Assembly: GCA_021234155.1 (NCBI GenBank) | Contig: JAJEKV010000142.1 | Location: 1 to 64,000, forward strand | DNA from: Isoetes taiwanensis | Lineage: Eukaryota > Streptophyta > Lycopodiopsida > Isoetales > Isoetaceae | Length of the DNA stretch: 64,000 nt | Direction: 5' to 3' | In this document: positions 34,057 to 45,124 of the stretch, in pieces | Layout of the letters: the number at the start of each line of letters is the position of its first letter | How positions within the stretch are numbered: position 1 is the stretch's first letter | Notes under the pieces: model-generated | Told to the model about the DNA's origin: nothing | The model's input: only the letters and a program-made list of their open reading frames with translations | Database searches by the model: none | Position numbers and translations under genes: made by a program

Positions 34057-35735
34057 CTACAAGGAATGAGAATGAGAATGATTTTTTATCGTCCACTGAG
34101 GCCAATCGGCCTATGGGACCCACAAGGAGAGCGCAACAAGCGATTCTTGTCAGGTTAAAAACCCCCCCAAGGGTTTTCGAGGGAAAACCGCGGGCGAGTA
34201 ATAAGAATCTTCGTCAAACCGCACAAGTATACATCAATGTATATATACATGTCAAGTGTGTGCCCGAGGACATAGCTGATCTCGCATGTCCATAACCTCC
34301 TGAAGATATGATCCCAGCACCCGTACGGATGTTGTGCTCAATGTCACATGTAATGGCTGGCCAGGCCTGATCAACTCAGCATTGCGCGTCCGAATTTGAT
34401 CATATGCTGGGCAACTTTGAAGGGTATGAGATTCATCCTCAATGACTCCCATTTGGCAAAGATTGATGAGCACCCCTGGCGTGGTTCACCAATCCATCCG
34501 CCCGCCTCAATTCGAAGATGATGTGCCCTTGTGCGAATGGAGGCAATGAGTCTGCGCGCTTTTCATGGGCAAGTGGGTACGGGTAGCATTGCGGGGCCTC
34601 GTTCCAATGTGGGATTTATGTGGCGCCTGATAGTGTCTTTGTCTTGACATGTTCAAGGGCATTGGCATCCCAAAGCTTTGCCGAGGAAGCAAGCGTCAAG
34701 ATATTGCCTCAAGCTATGGCGACCGCCTCTGTTTGCATATGTATGCACGTGCTCTCGCACATTCCATCTAGCCAACCATTGAGCTCTCTTTTTCCCTCCA
34801 AGGGGCCTTGAGGCTGCGCGCCCCATTGCCATGATATAAGCTAGTTTAGGGAGACGAGCATCGTCCATATTGACCACCAATCTTCCGAAAATAGACAATG
34901 TGGCGATCAAGGGGCTGCCCTCCCGAAGAGGCAAGAATCTGTCTTCTGCAGTAGAATTTGATATGGGACTGTGGACTTCACCCCTAGTGCTTCGTACTAA
35001 GAAGGCTTTCTCTGGACTGCTCCAAGTCATTCCAAGTAGCAAGTGATACCACCGGGCCCCATACTTCCACCCCGTATAAAAGGACGGGCTCTACTAAGAC
35101 CTTGAACGGGTGTGACCGATGGGCCCAATCATATAACTCCGCTCTATGACTATTGTTTTGCATTGCATATAGTGCCTTCCGCCTGCCGTCACTTTCGTAG
35201 CTGTATGGATGTGTCCCAAAGGCATAGTAGAAGGAAACTCCACTCCCAAATACTTGTATGTGGATGCAACTTCCACATTCGCCTTGGTAAGCTGAAGGAG
35301 GGGACCCTACCGACGCGGAAGATGATATGAAAACCACCTTAGTCTTGGCCAGGTTGACGCGCATATCAGTCGCTTGGCAGAATGTGTCCAGGGCATCGAG
35401 ATGTCGTTGCATGTCTGCTGAGGAGGTCCACATCATCAGCATATATTAACTGTCTGATGATCTGATAGAGAAGGTGAGCTCCATCGCCCCCATTATCAGC
35501 AAGCCAGCTCTCCAATTGATCAATGTAAAGCCCAAACAATGTTGGGGGAGAGGGCAATCCCTGACGAACCCCGATACTACTATCAAATGGTTGGCTTGGG
35601 CAACCCGAGGCAGCATCATTAGCATATAGCATTAACGGTGCATTCTCGCAAATCTCAGGAATGGTTGTTGCTTTGCCCATAGTTTTTCCCGAGGCACAGT
35701 GTCAATCGTCTTCGCAAAATCCACAAAGTAAGCTA
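34057..35735 (-). mobile_element. 5'-truncated LINE
   Basis: Read on the minus strand it starts within the reverse transcriptase (FAKTIDTVPREKLW) and ends with the family's 3' end and a (cattct)n-like tail (34,057-34,080). The two flanks are joined directly in the inverted copy around 38,445-38,465, which shows the empty site. Flanks acaagg and acaaag may be the target duplication. Same family as the LINE at 16,219-19,290. Confidence 0.8.
34260..35735 (-). pseudogene. LINE reverse transcriptase, truncated
   Basis: Minus-strand frames give RT pieces in order: FAKTIDTVPREKLW, GVRQGLPSPPTLFGLYIDQL, LIYADDVDLLS (catalytic Y-A-D-D near 35,440), DMRVNLAKTKVVFISS, a KALYAMQNN segment, LLYGVEVWGP, and a distal C-terminal region with a VIEDESHTLQSC motif near 34,430. 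Three frame breaks are visible. The endonuclease and first RT motifs are missing because of 5' truncation, the common outcome of target-primed insertion. Confidence 0.8.
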
Positions 35736-35744
35736 CCAAGTATA

Positions 35745-36135
35745 GCTTCTTAGATCAATGCATTAAGACCACCGGAGTTGGCATCCAATTCATAATTATG
35801 CCTCAGGTCAACACATTACACAGTTTCTCACTATGCTACGGGCATACTATAACTTGCACCATATACTATAACTTGCACCATGGTTATATAGAAATGCATG
35901 ATTGGGATTATTATGGATTTAAATTTTGGGATAGTTTCAAAGGTGGAAAAGAATGCTTCATATTTTCATCTTTGGTTATCTTACCATATATGGAGGCTCA
36001 AATTTGAAATTTTCCAAGCATAGGCATGAGCAATGTAATTATTTTAACTTTCACTTTAACTTTTGCATGTCTAGAACTGGCATTGTTTCAACTGGCATTT
36101 GTCATTTACATTGTTTGTATGGATCATCTTCTATA
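35745..36135. repeat. Inverted repeat arm b
   Basis: Matches 38,100-38,445 in reverse (for example aactggcattgtttcaac with its complement, and the atggttatatagaaatgcat segment). A tactataacttgcacca phrase is duplicated in tandem here (35,847-35,881) but not in the other arm. Confidence 0.8.
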
Positions 36136-36138
36136 GGT

Positions 36139-36222
36139 TGACAATGTGGCGATCAAGGGCTACCCTGTGAAGAGGCAAGAAACCTGTCTCCTGCAGCAGG
36201 ATTTGGCATGAGACCGTGGACA
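36139..36222 (-). mobile_element. Small LINE fragment
   Basis: gacaatgtggcgatcaaggg and the following aagaggcaaga ... ctgtct match LINE sequence at 34,890-34,985. About 84 bp wedged between a repeat arm and a PAP fragment. Confidence 0.65.
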
Positions 36223-36224
36223 AA

Positions 36225-36673
36225 CACTACATACAGGTTTCTGTACAAGCATCAACCACGAAGAGTTGAGAAGATATAAAGGATGGACCGAGTCTCGTCT
36301 CATACACCTTATTGGAAAAGTTGAAAAAGCCACTGCTGATATTTTACAATGCCATCCATATCCTTTTGCATTCTCCAATGGAGAAAATTGTGCAGCATTC
36401 TTCATTGGGTTGAGGCAAAAGAATCCAGGAAGTCTAAATTATACTTTTGACCTCAATGCATGTGCTACGGCCTTCAAGGATTTTCTTAGATCGAATATCC
36501 AGATGTTAAACAAGGGATGGAGGTAAGCATTAAACATGTACTTAGAAAACAAGTTCCAGTGTATGCTCTTAAAATGGCTGGGTCTGATTCCAACACATGG
36601 TCAGGAGAAAGGAAAAGATGTCATCTTGGTGCATTAACTTTAGCTCCATCCCTTGTAGCCGCAGGTGGAGAAT
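36225..36673 (+). pseudogene. PAP fragment, C-terminal domain
   Basis: Plus-strand copy of the RNA-binding domain and C-terminus of the PAP at 23,741-24,190: GWTESRLIHLIGKVEK, LQCHPYPFAFSNGENC, AFFIGLRQK, FDLNACATAFKDFL, and after a frameshift VSIKHVLRKQVPVYALKMAG and the terminal AGGE-stop region. The frame breaks near 36,490-36,520 (SNIQMLNKGWR-stop). It begins at LYIQVSVQAS-like sequence after the LINE piece, so only the last third of the gene is present, with its 3' flank. Confidence 0.85.
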
Positions 36674-37880
36674 AACTAATTCCAGAGAAAAAGAATTTGT
36701 ACATATCACTTCTTATACAACAATATTGTATTTGTGATATCTCATTTAATGGAAATTCGATTTTCTTCAATTCTATTATATTCTTTGTTGATTGCACTTC
36801 TATACTTACAAGAAAGGCCCTCAAAGTTTAACGTGTCATAGTAAAAGTTTGGTGTTCGACTTGGGCAATTTGTGATCTTAGTATGAAATTTTACCTTCAT
36901 AGTGATATAATTGTAATTGCGTTATTATTGTGTTTTAAAAAGTGTGTGATGCATGCATATTTATACGCCCATTCTTTGTGTGCGTTGATGGTTTTGGGCT
37001 TTAGTTGAGAATGGACCTTTATACAATTGATTTTCTCTTGCTTCTAAAATGGTGCTTCACTTTTTAACATGCCTACAATACAACTTTAGATGCAATAGAT
37101 TTATAATTTTTTTTTTTATAATCCTCTGTTTATTTGGCAATATTCTAAGCAGGTTTTTTTATGATCTTCTATTTATTTAGAAATATGCTTTGAAAACTTG
37201 GAACATTCTCATAAACTTCTTTCATAAAATATCAACAAATTGGTCCTAAGGTCGAAGCCCTTAAAGTTAGAAATTGGGACATTCCAACATATTCAGACCT
37301 TGGTTCTCTCTTCTTGTTTTTCTTTTCCTTTTTCCTTTTTCTTTTTTCTAATGAGAGCACCTCATCACTAGTGCTCAGATGTCAAAACACCTGAGCATTG
37401 TCTCTTTTCTTGTCCAGCAGTTCAACTAGCATGGTCTTTGCTTCAAGGTTTATTTATTAGTACACTGGATAGCCAATCTGTTCTTCTGGCATCCTACCCA
37501 GGTGCATGGGCCTCAATTAAGTAGAAAGCATTTCATCTAGCACCTGCTTGGTTACTATGGTCAATCTAGGAGCATCGTAGGCTGCACATTTTCCAAGGCA
37601 TTTATTCACATGTTCCTAGTGTTATTGCTATAGCCCAAGCTAAGACACAGATAGCTTATCTGTCTTCCTCCCTCAGGGAAGAAGTGAAAGACTGCATCCA
37701 GATTCAATATCTTTAAATTAATTCTTATCATGTCTTCTATGCTGAAGTAAGCACATAATGTTTCAAGCTCGTGTTTCAAGAGCATTTTTTTGTGCTTACA
37801 CAGCTAGACGAGATATGTACATCTTGTAATATTTACTTTTGATAATAAAAAAAAAAAATTAATTAGCACTAGCCTTGAAA
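36674..37880. repeat. Inverted copy of PAP 3' flank
   Basis: Continues the PAP fragment and matches 21,663-23,740 in reverse, without the 21,931-22,611 segment. It includes the three-copy repeat at 37,230-37,600 and the repeat of 21,710-21,930 at 37,640-37,860. Confidence 0.8.
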
Positions 37881-38099
37881 CTGCTACATACCTCGGTCAA
37901 TCCCTTGGTACTGTTATCATCCCATACTATGGTCGAGCTAGCCAAAGATGGCATATCTACTCCAATGGTATCAGAATCTAGTCAAATACAATAGTTGTTC
38001 ATGCCTTAACAAGGTTACATGCCTTATTTATATCTTAAAGAAGATTACATATACAAGAAATTTATCGCGGCAGCCAAGGCCGCTGCGAACATTTCTCTC

Positions 38100-38640
38100 C
38101 ACCGAATATTGTTAAGTTGAAACAATGCCAGTTCTAGACATGTGAAAGTTAAAATAATTGCATTGCCCATGCCTATGCTTTGGAGATTTCAAATTGAGCC
38201 TCCATATGTGGTGGAATAACCAAAGACAAAATTTGAAACATTCTTTTCTACCTTTGAAACTGCCCCAAAATCTAAATCCATAATAATCCCAGTTAGTTTT
38301 TATGCATTTCTATATAACCATGGTGCAAGACATAGTATGTCCTAGCATAGTGAGAAATTGTGTAATGTGTTGACTTGGGGCATAATTGTGAATTGAATGC
38401 CAATTCCGGTGGTCTTAATGCATTAATCTAAGAAGCCGTAATTGGTAGCTTGCCCTTGTAAGGATGCTTGGATGTCTCAGGTGCCCTATAGCGTAAGGAT
38501 TTTTATTTGAAGAGCAAGCCAGGGATTTAAGAACCTATGCTCCTAAATCAAGGATCTGGCCTTCAGCCCTATCATAGGAGGAAGTTGAAAGAGTAAATAT
38601 CTGCTCCTGCAATTTAGGTGGAATCCAATCCATACTAATG
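38100..38640. repeat. Inverted repeat arms b' and a'
   Basis: Reverse copies of 35,745-36,135 and 33,890-34,056, joined without the LINE. This is the empty-site version of the locus. Confidence 0.8.
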
Positions 38641-38860
38641 CCATGGTTCTATTGCATAAGCAATAGAACCATCATTCCTTGGATGGGGATGTCTTTCCAC
38701 CTTCCCTCTTCAGGTTTCCTCTATTTATAGGTTCATGTCTCTCTTTAGCCTTTCCATCGGCCTTCTCTTGAGCCGTTGTTGGTCTTTCAGCCCTATCATA
38801 GGAAGAAGTTGGAAGAGTAAATATCTGCTCCTGCAATTTAGGTGGAATCCAATCCACAGT
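38566..38860. repeat. 70-bp direct repeats around a hairpin
   Basis: The segment cctatcatagg ... ggtggaatccaatcca occurs at 38,566-38,635 and again at 38,790-38,857. Between them is a perfect hairpin: stem 38,643-38,655 (atggttctattgc), loop ataa, stem 38,660-38,672. A further perfect 11-bp inverted repeat (atttatcttcg, 38,868-38,878 with 38,889-38,899) lies just outside. No function known. Confidence 0.75.
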
Positions 38861-38899
38861 AAATGAGATTTATCTTCGATTTACGAAACGAAGATAAAT

Positions 38900-39264
38900 G
38901 AGGTTCTCAAAACCGTTGTAGTTTTGGTTAGGATCTCGTAGACAGTTGGGCTCAGACCATTAGGATCCTGGAGGGCCTTCTTATAGCGGAGCCAGGCTTC
39001 TTTTTCTTTCATCAGCACATCTGTTTAGCGTCTCCAAGGCTCGACAACATCTTTCTCTCTGTTTCTCGTAGTCCGTGCAGTTTTGTTCAAGCATTATTTT
39101 GTTGCCAGTTTTTCCCACGCTACTGCACATCAAACTTTTTTCTTTTCCTTGATTTTTCCTGTGCTTCTCGGTTCCCCCAGCTGCTGCACATCAGACTTCT
39201 TCTTTTTCACCCACACTCATCCAGACTCACCTGCATTTGACATCATTGAGTTTGCTATGACCGA
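38900..39264. other. Upstream of the interrupted ORF
   Basis: Pyrimidine-rich with ttttctttt tracts. No gene recognised. It is the presumed leader of the ORF whose ATG is at 39,265. Confidence 0.35.
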
Positions 39265-39278
39265 ATGGGGGAGCTTGA

Positions 39279-40917
39279 TGTGACGGTCCAGGGGAATATA
39301 CGCCATAAATACGTATATTCCTGGATCCGTCACCATACAAGTCTATCTTCATAGCCTTGTATACCATAGATTGTGGCACTAGGGGGCATGGCTAAGTTAT
39401 TCTCATAGCTTAGCCAACCATAGGTTAAGCCATTATCCATGTGGCCTTAACCTATTGGGGCACCGCCACACAGGACTCACCCGATTGGTGCCACGTGGCA
39501 TCCTAGGTGGACCTAACTTATATAGGCATAAACCCTAACCCTAGACCTCTTTTCCAGCCCTAGCACCCTCGAGACTCACCTACTTGTTGAAACCCCGTTT
39601 GAACATCGCTCGTTAATGGCATAGGTGGTGCGGCCCCCGCCAGGGTAGACCCGTTCTTGGAGGAGGAACAGCTGACTTGTGAGTCGAAGACTATGGAGGC
39701 CGGATCCGGAGGGAGAGCATCGAGGGGCGGTATGTAGGATAGTAGTTGTGATAGCTCATCCGGAATTAGCAATCCGGATGTGCTAGTATTTTGTATCTAG
39801 AGTAGAGCCATCCTAGAACCCATATTCAACATCTTGAACCCTAATCAAGGAACCCTAACTATTAGTTAGTTGTATGATTAGGTTAAGATGTTCTTCTTAT
39901 GATTATTCTCATGATGATTATGTGATGATGGTTGATCATGTTTGCTCCTCTTGTATTGGGAAGGGGGTAGAGACCTAGGGCCATATGTAGTATGCTCCTA
40001 GAGTAGATCCCCTTAGTTCGTTAGTTTGGCGTCTGTGCATAGGAGCCCACCGGGCTATTGAGGCTATGATATGACTCAGCACCGGATAACAGGCTAGAGG
40101 GAAAGTGGAGGGAGGATCCCCGCGCCGAGTGGGGGCCGGGGATCCCATAGTGGGCTAGGCCTATGGTCGGTCACCGTGTGGGGCCGAGCATGGGTGGACA
40201 CCTCTGGGGGCAATGGTGTTGCCCCCGCCTCTCGAGAGCCGCAAGGGAGGGCTTGGCTCTCGTTTTGGGGGTTCACGGCACTAATCGTGTGTCGCCACGA
40301 TTCTCTAGCCACCACGGCACCTCTAGACCCGGGGAAGGGGAGATGCAACCCTTCCCCGCCTCATCGGACCGGGGAGATGCAACCCGGAGCGGTCTCGATG
40401 GGTGATGCCACGCGCTTAGCGTGATCAGGAAGGCTAGAGTCCCTGTCGAGCCCGATCTAGCCCATCCGCAAAGTATGCAATGGAGGGGCGGATGGAGTGG
40501 TCAACCCTAGCCATTGTTCTATGCCAGCCCCTCGTCATCGCCATGACTCCTGGCCCGCTTCTATCTTGAGGCCTAGCCGGTCAATCACCCTCCTTACGAA
40601 GTCGGGCCAGGGGTAGGAGCTCTCTGCTTTTATGGTTCGTGATTATCATCTTTGCCTTGGTTTATATGTGATGCACTACCCTTCGAGGTAGTAGTTGTAT
40701 ATGTTGATGCTAGTTCCGACGTGTTATCGCCTCGGCTGATATAGGAGCCCATAGGGGCCGGCACGCATAAGACACCTTTCAGTGTTGTTCCCTTCCCGCA
40801 CTGTGGTCACCTCGGAAAGTGCGGGATAGATGAAGGGCCCATGCGGTTGTCGGCCGGGATGGGGATTTCCGCCGAGCTGCGGCTACCGCCCGTTTATGTT
40901 TAGCGTGGAGCGTCTAA
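39279..40917 (+). repeat. 5' LTR of chromovirus
   Basis: Starts TGTGACGGTCCAGGGG and ends GAGCGTCTAA directly before the PBS. The first 295 bases are the same as in the 3' LTR; after that small indels gather in GC-rich parts. Confidence 0.9.
39489..39545 (+). promoter_or_regulatory. LTR promoter: G-box, TATA, telo-box
   Basis: TGCCACGTGGCA, a 12-bp palindrome with a G-box core, at 39,489-39,500; TATATA at 39,519-39,524; aaaccctaaccctag, a telo-box-like motif, right after. The same set is in the 3' LTR at 51,017-51,073. The arrangement is what a plant RNA polymerase II promoter would show. Response to stress or light via the G-box is inference. Confidence 0.55.
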
Positions 40918-40930
40918 TGGTATCAGAGCC
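40918..40930 (+). other. Primer-binding site, tRNA-Met type
   Basis: tggtatcagagcc sits immediately after the LTR, as needed for minus-strand priming. Confidence 0.9.
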
Positions 40931-41364
40931 ATGTTCTTGGTTGACCAAGAACTAGCAAACCGACTATAACCATGAAGTAGTCTAACAGGCCTATAGGGGT
41001 GTGGAATAAACATTCCACCATCGAACCGCGAAAATGGGGGAAAAAAATTTTTCTCCTAGGTAGTGGGTCAGGAATTAGGCTAAGTGTTAGACGAAGATTT
41101 GAGAGAGGCAAACGAATTTTCTAGTAAATTTGGAGTGAAAATTATGCATCTGCATCAAATTTCACCTAAAATGGGTCAAGAATCATGCCAATCGTGAGGC
41201 CCGAAGTGAAAAATGGCAAATTCATAAATTGCACTTGAACCATTAGGAAAATTCGAAAAATTAAAGATAATATCAATTAATATAGGTTAATATATACATT
41301 AATAGTTAAATAATTAATTAAATATCTTGTAATTAATAAGGGGGGCTAATAAATAGGGGTAATT

Positions 41365-44300
41365 ATGGTAGGAGAATATTCCGGGGACCCTCCTTTTAAA
41401 ATATCGACACCTCATTTTTTTCTCTCCAACCCTTCACCTCAAACCTTCTCTTGCCCGCCCTTCGTCACCCGTTTTCGAACCATAAGATATGGCCCGCACC
41501 AAACAAACTTACGTGAAGATCGACCAAGACCGACCCCTCTCCATGCAGCAGGCGACATGTTAAGAAGATCCCGGAACACCTCCCACCCAAGAAAGGGGGA
41601 AGAGGAGCTTCCCCGCCACAACAGTACAGCTAGCCAGCTAGAAGCCAAGCCTCATACCATGACGAGGGAGAGTCCCAAAGACCTTCTCCATCGGCAGCAC
41701 TGAGGACCGGGCCCTGGGCCATTTTCGGCCCCTGGACACCGAGGTGGAAGAAGAAGGGGAGGGAGCAGCGCAGCAAAGCCAGGGAGGGAAGCGGGCCTTC
41801 TGGGCCCCAAGGAAGAAAGGTAAGGAGAAGGTCGCCGGAGTGGCCGGAGGGAGAGGGGCCGCCAGGGAAGAAGCGGGAGTAGGAGAGGGAGCCGAGGGGG
41901 AGGAGAGGAGAACGGAGAAGGGGAACGACGCGCTCACGACCGTCGTTATCCGAAGAGCCACGGCCGAAGAGGGAGCCGCAGTGGAGGCAGCAGGGAGGAG
42001 GAGGGAGGGGAGGGACGCAGGCCACCCTACCCTCAGTGGCCGGAACCACCTAAGGTGGTGAAGAAACAGAAGGTAGGGGAGCGGGCATTCGCGCTGCAGC
42101 AGGACCGGGAGTTCAAAAGAAAGATGGTGGCATACAAGGAGTACCTTCGTCGCTGGACGAGGTACAATGAGTGGTATTGCCAGCAGGAGGTCCAGCGCGT
42201 CGTAGTGGGGGGCAGGCCAAAGAAGAACCAGCCCAAGCCACCCCCACCAAGGCCAGAAAAACCCGAGAGGGTTCACCACTTCCGCCAAACAAACATTACC
42301 GGGGAGTTTAGGGGAGATCGCACTTCCTGCATGTGCACTAATCTCCCCGATAAGGAAGGCGCTTCCTTCGAGCCGCCTCCTTAGGGAGGTTTTGCGCAAG
42401 AGTTCCTGACGGACTACGGTAACCCCCTCTAATGACCCTCTCAGAAGAGGCCTCCTCCGAGGCGTGAGGCCGGTGCAGCTCTTCGAGGAGGTGGGAAAAC
42501 CTTCAAGGCCATCCATGCTAAGCGGGTAACCCTTATGCCTAAGGATATCCACTTGGCACCGGAGGATCGGCAGGAGAGGCCCTAGGCCTCAAATTTTGTA
42601 AATTTTGTAGAAGAACTAAAATTTTCATGTAATCATGTTCCTCATTAATATAAAAGTTCTTTTCCCCTCTGTAAAATTGTTCTTGAAATGTAGAAAATAG
42701 AACCCAATTCTGGTAGAATTCTTCATAGCATGTCTAGAAATACCCCAGAAATCATGACTACAACAAAATTTTGGCAAAAAAATCATCAAAATGCAAAATT
42801 GGGGCCGGGGCCGGGTGAGACCGCGCCAATGGCCTCTCGGCGTCCCCGGGCTGGCGTAAGCTGGATTCACCCGCCTACCCCAAAATCTTGCTTTTAGATG
42901 TCAGTTTTGCACAAAATAAGTTGCTAGTTAGGTTAGAATTGGCCCAATTAGCCATATTAGCATCTTCAAATTTCCTAAAATGACCAAAAATTGGCCCAAA
43001 ACAGGCCAACCGGGTGAGACCGCGCCAAACGCGTCTGCGTTCGCGACGCGGAGGCCATCCGCGCGGATTCACCCGGGTCGGGCCATCTTTGGCCCAAATT
43101 AGCCAAATTTGATCCAACAAATTGCCATGTAGTGTTTCTTGCTTTGTTTTGCTTAAGTTTGCACTTCATGGTAGTTCATTTGGACACCCAGAGCCATAGA
43201 ACCAAGGTCGTCTTAGCTAACACCTTTTTGCACAAATCCCGAGGTCACCCATAGTCTATAAAAATAGGTCTCATTTGCCATTTTTCTTCCTCTGAATCGC
43301 CTCCCCCTTAGGCGATTTTCTCGACCCTCCACCGATCTTTTGCAAGCCATTTTCTACACCCTTTCCGCCTAATGGCCAAAGAACTTTGAGAGATGGTATA
43401 ATGCTGCCAGCCATATCCATGTGCTTCCAGTAGATCAAGCCTTCTCTGTGTTTGATCACTTGTTTGATCTTCACGCAACCTTGACTAGAACACCCTACTA
43501 CACAGACATTATGTGCCAGTATGACCAGCAGGTCCTGCCTTGGGAAGTTAGACTGCCTCCTAGGGGAGGGAATTGGGTTTCCCTTGAGACACTTACCCAA
43601 GCTTTAGGTCGTGCCGGGGATCGAGGCAAGAAGCGGCTATGGGATAGGACTAGGACCATGCCCGATTACATGACCCGCGGACATAATAGGCACAGGGTAC
43701 CTTCGGCCGAGATAGCCCTTGCCCTCTTCATGCATTATAAGTCAATCAACAAAGTAGGGGAACCCTCCGTTTCAGCCCCTTAGACTTAGCGCCACTCGAT
43801 ACCCGTAGGGCCCGGGATCAAATCCCCGAATATAGAGTCCTCCGCCCTCACGAATACTACGGCAAATAAACGCCGGGCGCACCATCTCTACGAGATCCAT
43901 GAAGACTACGAGCAGCTAGGGGAGCAGAACCCAGAATGGGAGAGCAGGGAGGCAACAAGAATGCGGAGATATGCGTCGAGGCATGACGACGACGTGAGAA
44001 CGGCTACTGATCCACCAAGACACAGCCTTGTCGTCAATAGTCATCGCCAGGGAGGAGTATATTTTGCAAATGACATCCTCAATCTGTCCCCACCGTGGGA
44101 GCGTGGTCTTCGAATCGACGAGCTCTTGGGTATGATAGCACACCGGAAGAACACGACATCATCGACTACTCATACCGGGGAGATCCCAAGGAGGCGGAGA
44201 GAGACACTCTTATCTTTGGGGAGACAATGTCGGATATAGCAGCCTATCGCCAGATAAAGAGATCTATCGGCCAGGAGCCTATCATCTCGGAGGAGGAGTT

Positions 44301-44892
44301 CCAGCAGATCTGAGCACACTCTACAAACCAGGGAAGGGCCCAAGCTCAAGCCGACCACCCGATTCGAGCCAGGAGCATGAGGGAAGGGTCCAGCAGCATT
44401 AACTTGGACAACGCAACCAGTATGTGGAGAGATCATGAAGACCTTATGGCGGTGGATGCCTACGGCGAAGCGGCTCAAAGGAAGGCCTTGGATCGCGACG
44501 TAGGGAAGGGTGCAAAGACGCGCATTACTATCTTCCAAATTTCTGCCCGAGGGCAAATGATAGTCTTCCACAAGGAGTTCAGCCCAAGGGGAAGAATCCG
44601 TGGCACTTCTCATAGCGCTTTCGGACCGGGCAAACACTCAAAGATATACGCCCATGCCGATCACATCATTCTTTTCAACAGGCGGTCAAGGCCCATTGCC
44701 TTGACTTTCGAGAGGACACGAGGGATGCAACACTTTCAATTGGTAGCAAAGAATAAACACCGTAACTCCCGGAACCCGAGATGGCCCGAGCACTTGAAGG
44801 AAGATCAACGAGGAACATTTTGCGCGCAATCGGCAAAGGCCTCAGGATCCGGGGATGTCAAGAACTTCTTCAGGCTTTCGGGAGGCCACTGA
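41365..44892 (+). other. Extra pre-gag region, unassigned frames
   Basis: Between PBS and gag lie open frames of unknown function: 42,055-42,384 (basic, with FKRKMVAYKEYLRRWTRYNE and a proline-rich tail), 43,421-43,783, 43,961-44,313 in two frames, and 44,377-44,892 (171 codons, basic, with HADHIILFNRRSRPIALTF). They are in the sense orientation of the element and separated by shifts or stops. Known plant chromoviruses usually start gag soon after the PBS. These frames could be an additional element-coded protein or captured host sequence. I recognise no domain. GC content is high up to 42,600. Confidence 0.45.
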
Positions 44893-45124
44893 ATAGTTGC
44901 AAAAATTTCTTAAGCAAAAAAATTTCTTAAGTTTGTGCTAAATGTTTCTTGTACCCATTGTGCTAAGATACATCTGCTTTATTATGTAATCCTTATGTAT
45001 TAATGACTATTAACTGGTTTGTCAATGTAAGGCTTTGTATGATTTCTTATAACTAAAGATAATTCAATTTGCAAGTAAAATTGATCAACATCTAACCTAA
45101 ATAAAATGTATTGATGATCAATCC

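Noticed and set aside
41638-42552. 304-codon minus-strand frame in the chromovirus
   Set aside because: It lies in a GC-rich stretch where stop codons are rare on both strands, runs antisense to the element and has a low-complexity Ser/Pro/Leu-rich product without a domain.
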